A stretch of 63,585 bases of DNA, taken from NCBI GenBank assembly GCA_964651395.1, contig CAZYXZ010000006.1:1-63585 (forward strand), written 5' to 3'. The notes below the pieces were generated by a model. It was given only the letters and a program-made list of their open reading frames with translations, had not been told where the DNA came from and did not search any database. The translations under genes were made by a program, and so were the position numbers. The stretch is from CAZYXZ01 sp964651395 (lineage in GTDB: Bacteria; Actinomycetota; Actinomycetes; BP-191). Positions within the stretch are counted from its first letter, which is position 1. Every line of letters starts with the position of its first letter. Positions 46,327 through 56,175 of the stretch are shown piece by piece.

Positions 46327-48534
46327 CTAGCCGAACAGGCGCGGGAGCGTGCCCTCCCAGGCCGTCTCGAGCTCGTCGAGCGGGATGGAGAACGCACCGT
46401 CCACCGCGAACGCGGAGCCGCCCGTCGTACCGAGCCGGGTCACCGGTACGCCGTGCTCCGCGGCCAGTGCGCGGACCGTCTCGTCGTGGTCGGGCGAGAC
46501 CGCGACGACCGCGCGGCTGGCCGACTCGCTGAACAGCTCGACGAACGCGTCGCCGGCGAGCGCGACCCGAACGCCCGGCCGGCCGCGCAGCGCCGACTCG
46601 ACCAGCGCCTGGGCGAGGCCACCGTCCGACAGGTCGTGCGCGGCGCGGAGGAGCCCGGCCTGGCCCGCCGCCACGAGAACCCGGCCGAGGGACTTCTCGG
46701 CCCGGAGGGCGAGGGCCGGCGGCCGGCCGCCGAGATGGCGGTGCACGACCCAGGCCCACTCCGAGCCGCCCAGCTCGTCGCGCGTGTCGCCGAGAAGCAG
46801 CAGCACGTCGTCCGGCGCGCTGAACGCGACCGGCGTACGCCGGGTGACGTCGTCCATCACACCCAGCACGCCGACGACCGGCGTCGGGTTGATCGCCACG
46901 TCACCGGTCTGGTTGTAGAAGCTGACGTTGCCGCCGATCACCGGGGTGCCCAGCGCGACGCACGCCTCGGCGAGCCCTTGCACGGCCTGCGCGAACTGCC
47001 ACATCACCTCGGGGTTCTCCGGCGAGCCGAAGTTGAGGCAGTCGGTGGCGGCCACCGGCCGGGCGCCGACCGCGGCGACGTTGCGGGCGGCCTCCGCCAG
47101 CGCGAGCTGCGCGCCGGCGTACGGGTCGAGCCGCGCGAAGCGGCCGTTGCCGTCGAGGGAGAGCGCGACGCCGCGCGGGCTCTCGTCGTCGAGCCGGACG
47201 ACGCCGGCGTCCTCGGGCGCGGCGAGGACGGTCTTGCCCTGGACGTAGCGGTCGTACTGGTCGGTGACCCACTTGCGCGAGGCCAGGTTCGCGCTGCCGA
47301 CCATCGTCAGCACCGTCTCGCGCAGCTCGTCGCCGCTCTGCGGGCGGGCCAGCCGGGACGGGTCGTCGGCCTGGAGCGCGTCGAGGTCGGCCGGCCGCTG
47401 CATCGGGCGCTCGTACACCGGCCCGTCGTCGGCGAGCGAGCCCGGCGGTACGTCGACGACGGTGCTGCCGTGCCAGCGGATGTCGAGCCGGCCGTTCGGC
47501 TCGGTCACCACGCCGATCGGGGTGGCGAGCGCGCCCCACTTGCGGCAGGTGGCCAGCACCTCGTCGAGGTCGGCCGGCGCGACGATCGCGAGCATCCGCT
47601 CCTGCGACTCGCTGGCCAGCACCTCGGCCGCGCTCATCGACGGCTCGCGCAGCGGGACCAGGTCGAGGTCGACGCGCATACCCATGCCGGCCTTCGCCGC
47701 GGTCTCGCTCGTCGCGCACGTGAGGCCCGCGCCGCCGAGGTCCTGGATGCCCACGACCAGCTTGCGGTCGAAGAGCTCGAGGCAGCACTCGATCAGCACC
47801 TTCTCGGTGAACGGGTCGCCGACCTGGACGCTCGGCCGCTTGGCCTGCGAGCCCTCCTCGAACGTCGCACTGGCCAGCACCGAGACACCGCCGATGCCGT
47901 CCCGCCCGGTCTTCGCGCCGATCAGCACGACGACGTTTCCCTCGCCGTGGGCAGCCGCGAGATGCAGCCGTGCGACCGGCAGGACGCCGAGGCAGAGCGC
48001 GTTGACCAGCGGGTTGCCGGCGTACGTCGGGTCGAAGCCGACCTCGCCGCCGATGTTGGGCAGGCCGAGGCAGTTGCCGTAGCCGCCGACTCCGGCGACG
48101 ACGCCGTCGACCAGCCGGCGCGTGTCGGGCAGCGCCGCATCGCCGAAGCGCAGCGAGTCCATGACAGCCACCGGACGTGCGCCCATCGCCAGGATGTCGC
48201 GGACGATGCCGCCGACCCCGGTCGCCGCGCCCTGGTACGGCTCCACGAAGCTCGGGTGGTTGTGGCTCTCCACCTTGAAGGTGACCGCGAGGCCGTCGCC
48301 GATGCCGACGACTCCGGCGTTCTCCCCGATGCCGGCGAGCACCTCGGGAGAGCTCGCGGCCAGGTCGCCGAACCGGCGCAGGTGCACCTTGCTGCTCTTG
48401 TAGGAGCAGTGCTCGCTCCACATGATCGAGTACATCGCGAGCTCTTCGTCCGTCGGGCGCCGGCCGAGGATGTCGAGGATCTTCTGGTACTCGTCGTCCT
48501 TCAGGCCGAGCTCGGCGTAGGGCTGCTCGGTCAC
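46327..48534 (-). CDS. purL: Phosphoribosylformylglycinamidine synthase, large subunit
   Basis: A 735-residue small-type PurL that acts with PurQ and PurS to make FGAM from FGAR, glutamine and ATP. Conserved features: SIMWSEHCSYKSSK near 35, FKVESHNHPSFVEPYQGAAT (about 80-99), DLGGAGLTCATSETA, and the second half with KQ-type repeats (GGNVSFYNQTGDVAI, AAHDLSDGGLAQALVESALR). GTG 48534 overlaps the purQ TGA by 4 bases. The reading frame stays open far upstream on this strand, but that part is the shadow of purQ. Confidence 0.97.
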   Translation of the reverse strand: MTEQPYAELGLKDDEYQKILDILGRRPTDEELAMYSIMWSEHCSYKSSKVHLRRFGDLAASSPEVLAGIGENAGVVGIGDGLAVTFKVESHNHPSFVEPYQGAATGVGGIVRDILAMGARPVAVMDSLRFGDAALPDTRRLVDGVVAGVGGYGNCLGLPNIGGEVGFDPTYAGNPLVNALCLGVLPVARLHLAAAHGEGNVVVLIGAKTGRDGIGGVSVLASATFEEGSQAKRPSVQVGDPFTEKVLIECCLELFDRKLVVGIQDLGGAGLTCATSETAAKAGMGMRVDLDLVPLREPSMSAAEVLASESQERMLAIVAPADLDEVLATCRKWGALATPIGVVTEPNGRLDIRWHGSTVVDVPPGSLADDGPVYERPMQRPADLDALQADDPSRLARPQSGDELRETVLTMVGSANLASRKWVTDQYDRYVQGKTVLAAPEDAGVVRLDDESPRGVALSLDGNGRFARLDPYAGAQLALAEAARNVAAVGARPVAATDCLNFGSPENPEVMWQFAQAVQGLAEACVALGTPVIGGNVSFYNQTGDVAINPTPVVGVLGVMDDVTRRTPVAFSAPDDVLLLLGDTRDELGGSEWAWVVHRHLGGRPPALALRAEKSLGRVLVAAGQAGLLRAAHDLSDGGLAQALVESALRGRPGVRVALAGDAFVELFSESASRAVVAVSPDHDETVRALAAEHGVPVTRLGTTGGSAFAVDGAFSIPLDELETAWEGTLPRLFG

Positions 48535-49211
48535 GCGCTGGCCAGCAGGGTGCTCAACAGTGAGGCGAACATCGCGAGGCCGTCGGTACCGGGGCCGGTC
48601 AGGTCGTCGATCGCGTGCTCCGGGTGGGGCATCAAGCCGACGACGTTGCCGGCCTCGTTGGTGACGCCGGCGATGTCGCGCAGCGCGCCGTTGGGGTTGC
48701 CGCCGACGTAGCGGAAGGCGACGCGACCGGTCGCCTCGAGCTCGTCGAGCGTCGCCTCGTCGGCGTAGTAGCGGCCCTCGCCGTTCTTGACCGGGATGAC
48801 GATCTCCTGGCCCTCGTCGTAGGCCGAGGTCCACACGGTCTTGGCGTTCTCGACGCGCAGACCCTGGTCGAGGCAGGTGAAGAGGCGTCCGGCGTTGCGC
48901 AGCAGCGCGCCCGGCAGCAGGTGCGCCTCGCAGAGCACCTGGAAGCCGTTGCAGATGCCGAGCACCGGACCGCCGTCGCGGGCGAACGCGATGACCTTGT
49001 CCATCACCGGGGAGAACCGGGCGATCGCGCCGCAGCGCAGGTAGTCGCCGTACGAGAAGCCGCCGGGCAGGACGACCGCGTCGACGCCGTGCAGGTCGGG
49101 GTCGGCGTGCCAGAGCGCCACCGGCTCCGCGCCGGCCACCCGGGCAGCGCGCAGCGCGTCGGCGTCGTCGAGCGAACCGGGGAACGTGACGACGCCCACG
49201 CGGGGTGGCAA
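48531..49211 (-). CDS. purQ: Phosphoribosylformylglycinamidine synthase, glutaminase subunit
   Basis: A 226-residue class I glutaminase. The nucleophile Cys87 lies in VLGICNGFQVL and the His-Glu of the triad in LMPHPEHAID near 200. The N-terminal VGVVTFPGSLDDADA is characteristic of PurQ. It supplies ammonia to PurL. TTG 49211 is proposed as start because GGAG lies 7 nt upstream; GTG at codon 5 is the alternative. PurS, encoded 825 bp upstream, completes the complex; here it is separated from purQ by an unrelated membrane protein gene. Confidence 0.96.
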   Translation of the reverse strand: MPPRVGVVTFPGSLDDADALRAARVAGAEPVALWHADPDLHGVDAVVLPGGFSYGDYLRCGAIARFSPVMDKVIAFARDGGPVLGICNGFQVLCEAHLLPGALLRNAGRLFTCLDQGLRVENAKTVWTSAYDEGQEIVIPVKNGEGRYYADEATLDELEATGRVAFRYVGGNPNGALRDIAGVTNEAGNVVGLMPHPEHAIDDLTGPGTDGLAMFASLLSTLLASA

Positions 49212-49271
49212 GAGAGAACTCCAAGAGCTCGGCGGAGCCCCCAGGATATCGCGCCCGTTGAGGTGGGAGTT

Positions 49272-49940
49272 TCAGCCGTTGGCTGCAACACCCCCCACAC
49301 CGGGTGTGGGGTATCGGACGCCGACGGCGGGCCGCTGGGCCAGCGCGGCCGCGGCGCCTGCGGGGGGGGTGGGGGTGGCGTCGGTGCAGCCGCGGTGGAC
49401 CGTCGAGCTCGGGACGAAGGCACACATGGCCGCCTCCGCCTTCCGCGCGCCGAGCTCCTCCTCCGCGGTCACCTCGACCGAGCCGGCGTGCCAGAGCTCG
49501 TGCGCCAGGACCGGCAGCAGGAAGCCCTTGAACGCCCCGGCGTAGCGGGTGTTGATCGCCACCCGGGGGGGCTGACCGGCGATGGTCGCCGAGTCCTCGC
49601 CGGTGCGCTCGAAGATGCCGAAGCTGATGACCACACCGCGCTCGGCGGCCAGCTTCACGCGGGACGCGAGGGCCGGGTCGATCCCGGCCAGCCGCTTGCA
49701 CACGCCGTCGGTGACGGCCGCTCGCAGCAGCGGGCCGGCGACGCTGTCCCCGGCGACCTTGAGCCCCACGATCGCGCCGCAGGGGACCGCCACCGGCGCC
49801 TCCTGCGACAGGACCACGCGGCCCGAGTCGTGCGACTGCACACCCACCAGTGGCGGGGTGCGACGGGCGAACAGCGGCTGCTCCTCGGTGTCGAGGATCA
49901 GCGACACGGCGTACGCCGAGAGGCCGAGGAAGGCGACCAC
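49272..49940 (-). CDS. Membrane-anchored HEXXH protein within the purine operon
   Basis: A 222-residue protein from GTG 49940. It has an N-terminal membrane span and an extracytoplasmic domain with the zinc-type motif LLPVLAHELWHAGSVE, followed by several Glu (TAEEELGARKAE) that could give the third ligand, and Cys in VPCGAIVG, GVCKRLAG, AAMCAF and HRGCTD. The tail is Pro/Ala-rich. The frame is open 33 codons further, to a CTG (50039) that overlaps the purS stop as CTGA and would restore a full basic-then-hydrophobic N-terminus (GRRPVARRPWP ... FRVTAAVAVVAFL). It resembles in plan the protein at 33861-34514. Function unknown. Confidence 0.72.
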   Translation of the reverse strand: MVAFLGLSAYAVSLILDTEEQPLFARRTPPLVGVQSHDSGRVVLSQEAPVAVPCGAIVGLKVAGDSVAGPLLRAAVTDGVCKRLAGIDPALASRVKLAAERGVVISFGIFERTGEDSATIAGQPPRVAINTRYAGAFKGFLLPVLAHELWHAGSVEVTAEEELGARKAEAAMCAFVPSSTVHRGCTDATPTPPAGAAAALAQRPAVGVRYPTPGVGGVAANG

Positions 49941-50035
49941 GGCGACGGCCGCCGTGACCCGGAACCAGATCGGCAGCGTCGGCCAGGGCCGCCGGGCGAC
50001 CGGGCGCCTGCCCTGCCCGACGGTCGGGGTGTCGA

Positions 50036-50281
50036 TCAGGCTTCTACCTTGACGATGAAGTCCTCGATGACCGGGTTGGCCAGCAGCGTCTCGGCCATCG
50101 AGCGGACGCCCGCGAGACGCTGCTCGTCCATCTCGCCGTCCAGCTCGATCTCGAAGTGCTTGCCGACCCGCACGCTCTGCACGCCGGTGAAGCCGAGCGA
50201 CGGCAGCGCGTTGGCGACCGCCTGGCCCTGCGGGTCGAGGATCTCCGGCTTGAGCGTGACGTCGACGACGACTCGGGCCAT
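50036..50281 (-). CDS. purS: Phosphoribosylformylglycinamidine synthase subunit PurS
   Basis: An 81-residue protein: VVVDVTLKPEILDPQGQAVA, LPSLGFTGVQSVRVGKHFEI and the end NPVIEDFIVKVEA match PurS. As a dimer it bridges PurL and PurQ for ammonia transfer. ATG 50281 overlaps the purC TGA by one base (TGATG). Confidence 0.96.
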   Translation of the reverse strand: MARVVVDVTLKPEILDPQGQAVANALPSLGFTGVQSVRVGKHFEIELDGEMDEQRLAGVRSMAETLLANPVIEDFIVKVEA

Positions 50282-51180
50282 CAGGCGTTCCGCAGGTAGT
50301 CGTCGAAGGAGCTGCCGGTGAGCCGCTCGTAGGCCTCGACGTACTTCGCGCGCGTGCGCTCGACCACTTCGGCGGGAAGCTCGGGCGCGGGCGGGTTCTT
50401 GTCCCAGCCGCTGTCGGCCAGCCAGTCGCGGACGTACTGCTTGTCGAACGACGGCTGCACCCGGCCGGCCTGGTAGCCCTCCGCCGGCCAGAACCGCGAC
50501 GAGTCCGGGGTGAGGATCTCGTCGCCCAGCGTCAGGGCGCCGTTGCTGTCGTGGCCGAGCTCGACCTTCGTGTCGGCCAGGAGAATGCCGGCCTTCGCCG
50601 CGACCTCGACTCCACGCTGGTAGACGGCCAGCGTCGTACGCCGGAGCTCCTCGGCCAGCTCGGGACCCACCTCCGCGACCACCTCGTCGAAGGTCATCGG
50701 CATGTCGTGCTCGCCCACCGGGGCCTTCGTCGTCGGCGTGAAGATCGGCTCGGCCAGCTGCGACGACTCGACAAGGCCCGGCGGCAGCTCGATGCCACTC
50801 ACGACACCCGTCGCGTTGTAGTCCTTGAGGCCGGAGCCGGTGAGGTAGCCGCGCGCCACGCACTCGACCATCACCATGTCCAGCTTGCGGCAGAGCATCG
50901 ACCGGCCGCGGAGCTCCTGGCCGTGCTCCTTGAGCTCCGGCGGGTAGTCGTCGACCCGGGACGCGATCACGTGGTTCGGCGCGACGTCGGCGAGCTGCTC
51001 GAACCACCACAGCGACAGACCGGTCAGCACCGCTCCCTTGTCGGGGATCGCGGTCGGGATGACGACGTCGAACGCCGAGATCCGGTCGCTCGCGACGAGC
51101 AGTAGCATGTCGTCGCCGACGGCGTACAGGTCGCGCACCTTGCCCTGGTGCAGGTGGGTGAGTCCGGGCAGCGACATCAT
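50281..51180 (-). CDS. purC: Phosphoribosylaminoimidazole-succinocarboxamide synthase
   Basis: A 299-residue SAICAR synthetase, step 8, joining CAIR and aspartate with ATP. Conserved: HQGKVRDLYAVGDDMLLLVA, SDRISAFDVV, MVMVECVARGYLTGSG, GILLADTKVELG, LTLGDEILTPDSSRFW and SFDKQYVRDW. Two Met codons, ATG 51180 (4-base overlap with the purB stop) and ATG 51177 (1-base overlap), are both possible; GGAG lies 8 nt from the first. Confidence 0.97.
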   Translation of the reverse strand: MMSLPGLTHLHQGKVRDLYAVGDDMLLLVASDRISAFDVVIPTAIPDKGAVLTGLSLWWFEQLADVAPNHVIASRVDDYPPELKEHGQELRGRSMLCRKLDMVMVECVARGYLTGSGLKDYNATGVVSGIELPPGLVESSQLAEPIFTPTTKAPVGEHDMPMTFDEVVAEVGPELAEELRRTTLAVYQRGVEVAAKAGILLADTKVELGHDSNGALTLGDEILTPDSSRFWPAEGYQAGRVQPSFDKQYVRDWLADSGWDKNPPAPELPAEVVERTRAKYVEAYERLTGSSFDDYLRNA

Positions 51181-52478
51181 GTGAGCTTCTCCAGGCGGTC
51201 GAAGACGGGGCTGATCCGAGCCAGGTAGCGCTCGGGCCGGCAGATCTCGTCGAGGCGGTCGTCGGTGAGGGCGTCGGCGTCGGCGTGCTTGCGCAGGGTC
51301 TCGCGAAACGGCACGCCCGAGGACCAGGTCTCCATCGCGGCAGCCTGCGTGACGGCGTACGCCGCCTCGCGGGACAGCCCGGCCTCGACCAGCTCGAGCA
51401 GCACCGCGCTCGTGTAGATCAGGCCGCCGGTCGACTCGAGGTTGGCGCGCATCCGCTCGGCGTCCACGGTGAGCCCGTTGACCAGCCGCAGGGTGAGGTG
51501 CAGCAGGTAGTCGGTGCCGATGGCGGCGTCCGGCAGTGCGATCCGTTCGACCGACGAGTGGCTGATGTCGCGCTCGTGCCAGAGCGCGATGCCCTCCATC
51601 ACCGGGACGACCTGCGCGCGGACGACGCGGGCCAGGCCGCAGATCCGCTCGCACATGATCGGGTTGCGCTTGTGCGGCATCGCCGACGAGCCCTTCTGGC
51701 CGGAGCCGAACGGCTCCTCCAGCTCGCGCACCTCCGTGCGCTGACCGTGCCGCACCTCCAGCGCGATCGCCTCGCAGACCGACGCCAGGAGAGCGAGCGC
51801 ACCGACCCACTCGCTGATGCCGTCGCGCAGCACGACCTGGGTGGCGGTGTCGGCCGCCGCCAGCCCGAGCTGCTCGGCGACGTGGCTCTCGACGGAGGGG
51901 TCGATGTTGGAGTACGTGCCCACCGCGCCGGAGATCTTGGCCACCGCGACGGCGGCGCGGGCGCGGCGCAGGCGGTCGCGCGAACGGGCCATGCCGAACG
52001 CGAAGTTGGCGACGGTGTGACCGAAGGTGTCCGGCTCCGCGTGCACGCCGTGGGTGCGGCCGACCTTCACCGTGTCGCGGTGCCGCAGGCCGAGGTCGCG
52101 CAGCGCGGCGACGAGGGCGTCGGCCTTCGCCAGCAGCAGGTCGGTCGCGTCGACCAGCTGCAACGCCAGTGCGGTGTCGAGCAGGTCGCTGCTGGTCATG
52201 CCGAAGTGGACGTACGCCGCCGCCTCGCGCGGCTCGGTGTTGTCGGCCCAGGCCGACAGGAAGGCGATGACGTCGTGCTGGGTGACCGCCTCGATCTCGT
52301 CGACCGCCTCGGGTGTCGGAGGAGGCGCGGCCTTGACCGGCGCGACGCAGTCGGCGGGGACGACGCCGGCCGCCGCGTGCGCCTCGAGGACGAGGGTCTC
52401 GACCTGGCACCAGAGCTCGTACTTGTGGGCCTCGGACCACACCCGGCCCATCTCCGGCAGCGTGTAGCGACCGATCAC
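51177..52478 (-). CDS. purB: Adenylosuccinate lyase
   Basis: A 433-residue fumarase/aspartase-superfamily enzyme for two steps: SAICAR to AICAR plus fumarate, and adenylosuccinate to AMP plus fumarate. Signature GSSAMPHKRNPIMCE (flexible catalytic loop with Ser and the signature) near 262-276; HFGMTSSDLLDTALAL near 90; VGRTHGVHAEPDTFG near 138. The GTG start and the stop both abut pur genes. Confidence 0.97.
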   Translation of the reverse strand: MIGRYTLPEMGRVWSEAHKYELWCQVETLVLEAHAAAGVVPADCVAPVKAAPPPTPEAVDEIEAVTQHDVIAFLSAWADNTEPREAAAYVHFGMTSSDLLDTALALQLVDATDLLLAKADALVAALRDLGLRHRDTVKVGRTHGVHAEPDTFGHTVANFAFGMARSRDRLRRARAAVAVAKISGAVGTYSNIDPSVESHVAEQLGLAAADTATQVVLRDGISEWVGALALLASVCEAIALEVRHGQRTEVRELEEPFGSGQKGSSAMPHKRNPIMCERICGLARVVRAQVVPVMEGIALWHERDISHSSVERIALPDAAIGTDYLLHLTLRLVNGLTVDAERMRANLESTGGLIYTSAVLLELVEAGLSREAAYAVTQAAAMETWSSGVPFRETLRKHADADALTDDRLDEICRPERYLARISPVFDRLEKLT

Positions 52479-52485
52479 GAGTGCC

Positions 52486-52968
52486 TCAGGCCTGAGCTGC
52501 CGCGGCGGCCTGCTCGAAGTCGTCCTTGAACTTCCAGATCTTCGCCCGCAGGTCGGAGTCGGCGACCGCGAGGATCTGCACCGCGAGCACCGCGGCGTTC
52601 TTCGCGTTGTCCAGGCCGACGCAGGCGACCGGGACGCCCGGCGGCATCTGCGAGATGGCCAGCAGCGCGTCCAGCCCGTCGATGGCGCCGCCGCGCAGCG
52701 GTACGCCGATCACCGGCAGCGCGGTGTGCGCGGCCACGACACCGGGCAGCGCCGCGCTCATACCGGCTCCGGTGATGACGACCTCGATGCCGCGAGGCTC
52801 GAGCTCGCTCATCCAGTCGAGCAGGGTGCGCGGGGCGCGGTGGGCGGAGATCGAGCACTCGTCGTACGGGACGCCGAAGCGCTCGAGCATCGCGCCGGCC
52901 TGCGCCATCGTGTCGTGGTCGCTGGGCGACCCGTAGATGATCGCGACCTTCGGGGCCTCGTCAGCCAC
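52486..52968 (-). CDS. purE: N5-carboxyaminoimidazole ribonucleotide mutase
   Basis: A 160-residue PurE class I: VAIIYGSPSDHDTMAQAG, the ECSISAHRAP loop with the catalytic His, GAGMSAALPGVVAA and PLRGGAIDGLDALL. It isomerises N5-CAIR to CAIR. PurK, which makes N5-CAIR, is not in this window. It lies 67 bp after purD on the same strand with a GTG start. Confidence 0.96.
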   Translation of the reverse strand: MADEAPKVAIIYGSPSDHDTMAQAGAMLERFGVPYDECSISAHRAPRTLLDWMSELEPRGIEVVITGAGMSAALPGVVAAHTALPVIGVPLRGGAIDGLDALLAISQMPPGVPVACVGLDNAKNAAVLAVQILAVADSDLRAKIWKFKDDFEQAAAAAQA

Positions 52969-53035
52969 GCGGGGACTCCTCGGATGAGCCGGGTCAGGGG
53001 GACGACCTCATCCTCTCGCAGACCGCCGACCGTCG

Positions 53036-54325
53036 CTAATGCGACGGGACGGCGACCTCCCCTGCCGCCGCGCGCTCCGCGATGTCGCGCCGGAACTGCA
53101 TCCCGTCGAAGCCGATCTCGGCGACGGCCGCGTACGCCGACGAGCGCGCCGCGGCCAGGTCCGCGCCGGTCGCCGTGACGGACAGCACCCGCCCGCCGCT
53201 GGTCAGCACCCGGCCGCCGTCGGCCCGGGTGCCGGCGTGCAGGACATGGACCCCGGCCACCGCGGCCGCGGCCGGCAGCCCCTCGATCGCGCCGCCGGTG
53301 GTCACGGCGCCGGGGTAGCCGGGGGCGGCGAGAACCACCGTGACCGCGGTCTCGGGGCGCCACTCCAGCGTGGCTCCGGCCAGCCGTCCGGTAGCCGCCC
53401 GCAGCAGCACGTCGGCCAGCGGCGTGGCCAGCCGGGCGAGCACCACCTGGGTCTCCGGGTCGCCGAAGCGCGCGTTGAACTCGATCACCCGCGGGCCGTC
53501 CGCCGTCATCGCCAGCCCGGCGTACAGGAGCCCGGCGAAGGGGGTGCCGCGGGCGGCCATCGTGTCGACGGTCGGCTGGAGCACCTCGGCCAGCACCTGC
53601 TCGACCAGGCCGTCTGGCGCCCAGGGCAGCGGGGAGTACGCGCCCATGCCGCCGGTGTTGGGACCGGTGTCGCCGTCGCCGATCCGCTTGAAGTCCTGCG
53701 CGGGTTGCAGCGGCAGCACCGTGACGCCGTCGGTGATGGCGAACAGCGACACCTCGGGCCCGGCCAGGTGGTCCTCGATGACGACGCTCGGCTGGTCGGC
53801 GCCGAACGCGCCGCCGAAGGCCTCGCTGACCGCCCGCCGCGCCATGCCCAGGTCGTCGGTGACGGTGACGCCCTTGCCGGCAGCCAGCCCGTCGTACTTC
53901 ACGACGTACGGCGGGCGCTGCTCGGCCAGATGCTCCAGTGCGCTCGCGGCGGTGTCGTGCGCCTGCGCCGCCGCTGTCGGGACGCCGGCAGCGGTCATGA
54001 CCTCCTTCGCGAAGGCCTTCGACCCCTCGAGGCGCGCGGCGGCCGCGCTCGGACCGAAGACCGCCCGGCCGCGCTCGCGGAGCAGGTCGGCGGCGCCTGC
54101 GACGAGCGGACCCTCCGGGCCGATCACGACCAGGTCGGTGTCGAGCTCCTCGGCCAGCGCCGCGATCGCGTCGACGTCGGTCACGTCGACGGCCCTCGGC
54201 TCCGCGAGCTCCGCCGTACCGGCGTTGCCGGGGGCGCACCAGAGCTGCGCGACGGCGGGGTCCTGCGACAGGGCGAGGCACAGCGCGTGCTCGCGCGCTC
54301 CCGACCCGACGACGAGGACCTTCAT
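53036..54325 (-). CDS. purD: Phosphoribosylamine-glycine ligase
   Basis: A 429-residue GAR synthetase of the ATP-grasp family, step 2. Conserved: MKVLVVGSGAREHALCLAL, LVVIGPEGPLVAGAAD, VKYDGLAAGKGVTVTDD, NTGGMGAYSPLPW, LYAGLAMTADGPRVIEFNAR. ATG 54325 lies 13 bp after purA; TAGAGT, made in part from the purA TAG stop, lies 10 nt before it, so an internal promoter is possible. Confidence 0.97.
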   Translation of the reverse strand: MKVLVVGSGAREHALCLALSQDPAVAQLWCAPGNAGTAELAEPRAVDVTDVDAIAALAEELDTDLVVIGPEGPLVAGAADLLRERGRAVFGPSAAAARLEGSKAFAKEVMTAAGVPTAAAQAHDTAASALEHLAEQRPPYVVKYDGLAAGKGVTVTDDLGMARRAVSEAFGGAFGADQPSVVIEDHLAGPEVSLFAITDGVTVLPLQPAQDFKRIGDGDTGPNTGGMGAYSPLPWAPDGLVEQVLAEVLQPTVDTMAARGTPFAGLLYAGLAMTADGPRVIEFNARFGDPETQVVLARLATPLADVLLRAATGRLAGATLEWRPETAVTVVLAAPGYPGAVTTGGAIEGLPAAAAVAGVHVLHAGTRADGGRVLTSGGRVLSVTATGADLAAARSSAYAAVAEIGFDGMQFRRDIAERAAAGEVAVPSH

Positions 54326-54338
54326 GAGGAGCGCGACT

Positions 54339-55598
<1,260 letters not shown>

Positions 55599-55622
55599 CT
55601 CTCACCATTCCCTGGACAGACG

Positions 55623-55667
55623 AAAAGCCCCGACGCAAGCGCCGAGGCCTCTTGCGGAGAGAGATTA
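55623..55667 (-). promoter_or_regulatory. purA promoter and transcription attenuator
   Basis: On the minus strand TAATCT (55667-55662) is a good -10, giving transcripts starting near 55655. Immediately downstream, GCCTCGGCGC and GCGTCGGGGC (55648-55627) pair over 10 bp with a 2-base loop and are followed by TTTT (55626-55623), an intrinsic terminator. The 5'-terminal CGCAAG (55656-55651) can instead pair with CTTGCG (55639-55634), which would break the terminator. About 25 nt then lead to the purA ATG. Confidence 0.6.
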
Positions 55668-55677
55668 CCCGATCCGC

Positions 55678-55683
55678 TAGCCT
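55678..55683 (+). promoter_or_regulatory. Leaderless -10 box of the coiled-coil protein gene
   Basis: TAGCCT, then 6 nt, then ATG 55690. It is divergent from the purA promoter, with the two -10 boxes about 10 bp apart. Confidence 0.5.
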
Positions 55684-55689
55684 CCGCGC

Positions 55690-56154
55690 ATGCCCAAGAT
55701 TCCCGGACTGCCGGCGATGCCGGGCCTGTCCGACGTACTGCACCTGCTGGAGGCGCAGACGCAGGCGCTCGTGGCGCTGCCGGACACCATCAAGTCCCTC
55801 AACCGCAGCGTGAAGTCGCTGGCGACGACGATCGCCTCCGCGCAGACGACGGCGCAGCGCATCGAGGCCATGGCCGTGCGCGTGGAGGACCTCCTCGAGG
55901 AGTTCGAGGCGCCGCTGCGCGCGCTCGCGCCGGGCCTGCGCAAGCTGGCTGCCGCCCTGGAGGCACCAGGCGCGCCGGACATCGAGGACGTCCTCGGCCG
56001 GCTGACCGACATGCAGGCGCACGTGGCCAACATCGCCGCGTCGACGGACCGGATCATGAAGATGGTGGACGAGACGAGCGCGCGGATCGGGTCGCTGCCA
56101 GGGGCCGCACGGATCGCCAGCGCGGCCGCGCGCCGGCGTACTCCCAAGCCCTAG
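55690..56154 (+). CDS. Coiled-coil protein of unknown function
   Basis: A 154-residue, mostly helical protein: MPKIPGLPAMPGLSDVLHLL, then long amphipathic helices (KSLNRSVKSLATTIASAQTT, RVEDLLEEFEAPLRALAPGL, VLGRLTDMQAHVANIAASTD) with heptad-like spacing, and a basic end ARRRTPKP. No signal or membrane span. It resembles small phasin-like or apolipoprotein-like helical proteins of actinobacteria; function unknown. It is a leaderless gene divergent from purA. Confidence 0.75.
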   Translation: MPKIPGLPAMPGLSDVLHLLEAQTQALVALPDTIKSLNRSVKSLATTIASAQTTAQRIEAMAVRVEDLLEEFEAPLRALAPGLRKLAAALEAPGAPDIEDVLGRLTDMQAHVANIAASTDRIMKMVDETSARIGSLPGAARIASAAARRRTPKP

Positions 56155-56175
56155 GGCCTGAGGGCGGCTGTGCCG

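Noticed and set aside
44347..48711. Very long open frame (over 1400 codons) on the plus strand
   Set aside because: It is the antisense shadow of purF, the SCP-like gene and purL in GC-rich DNA; the translation is low-complexity (Arg, Asp, Leu, Val) and matches no family.
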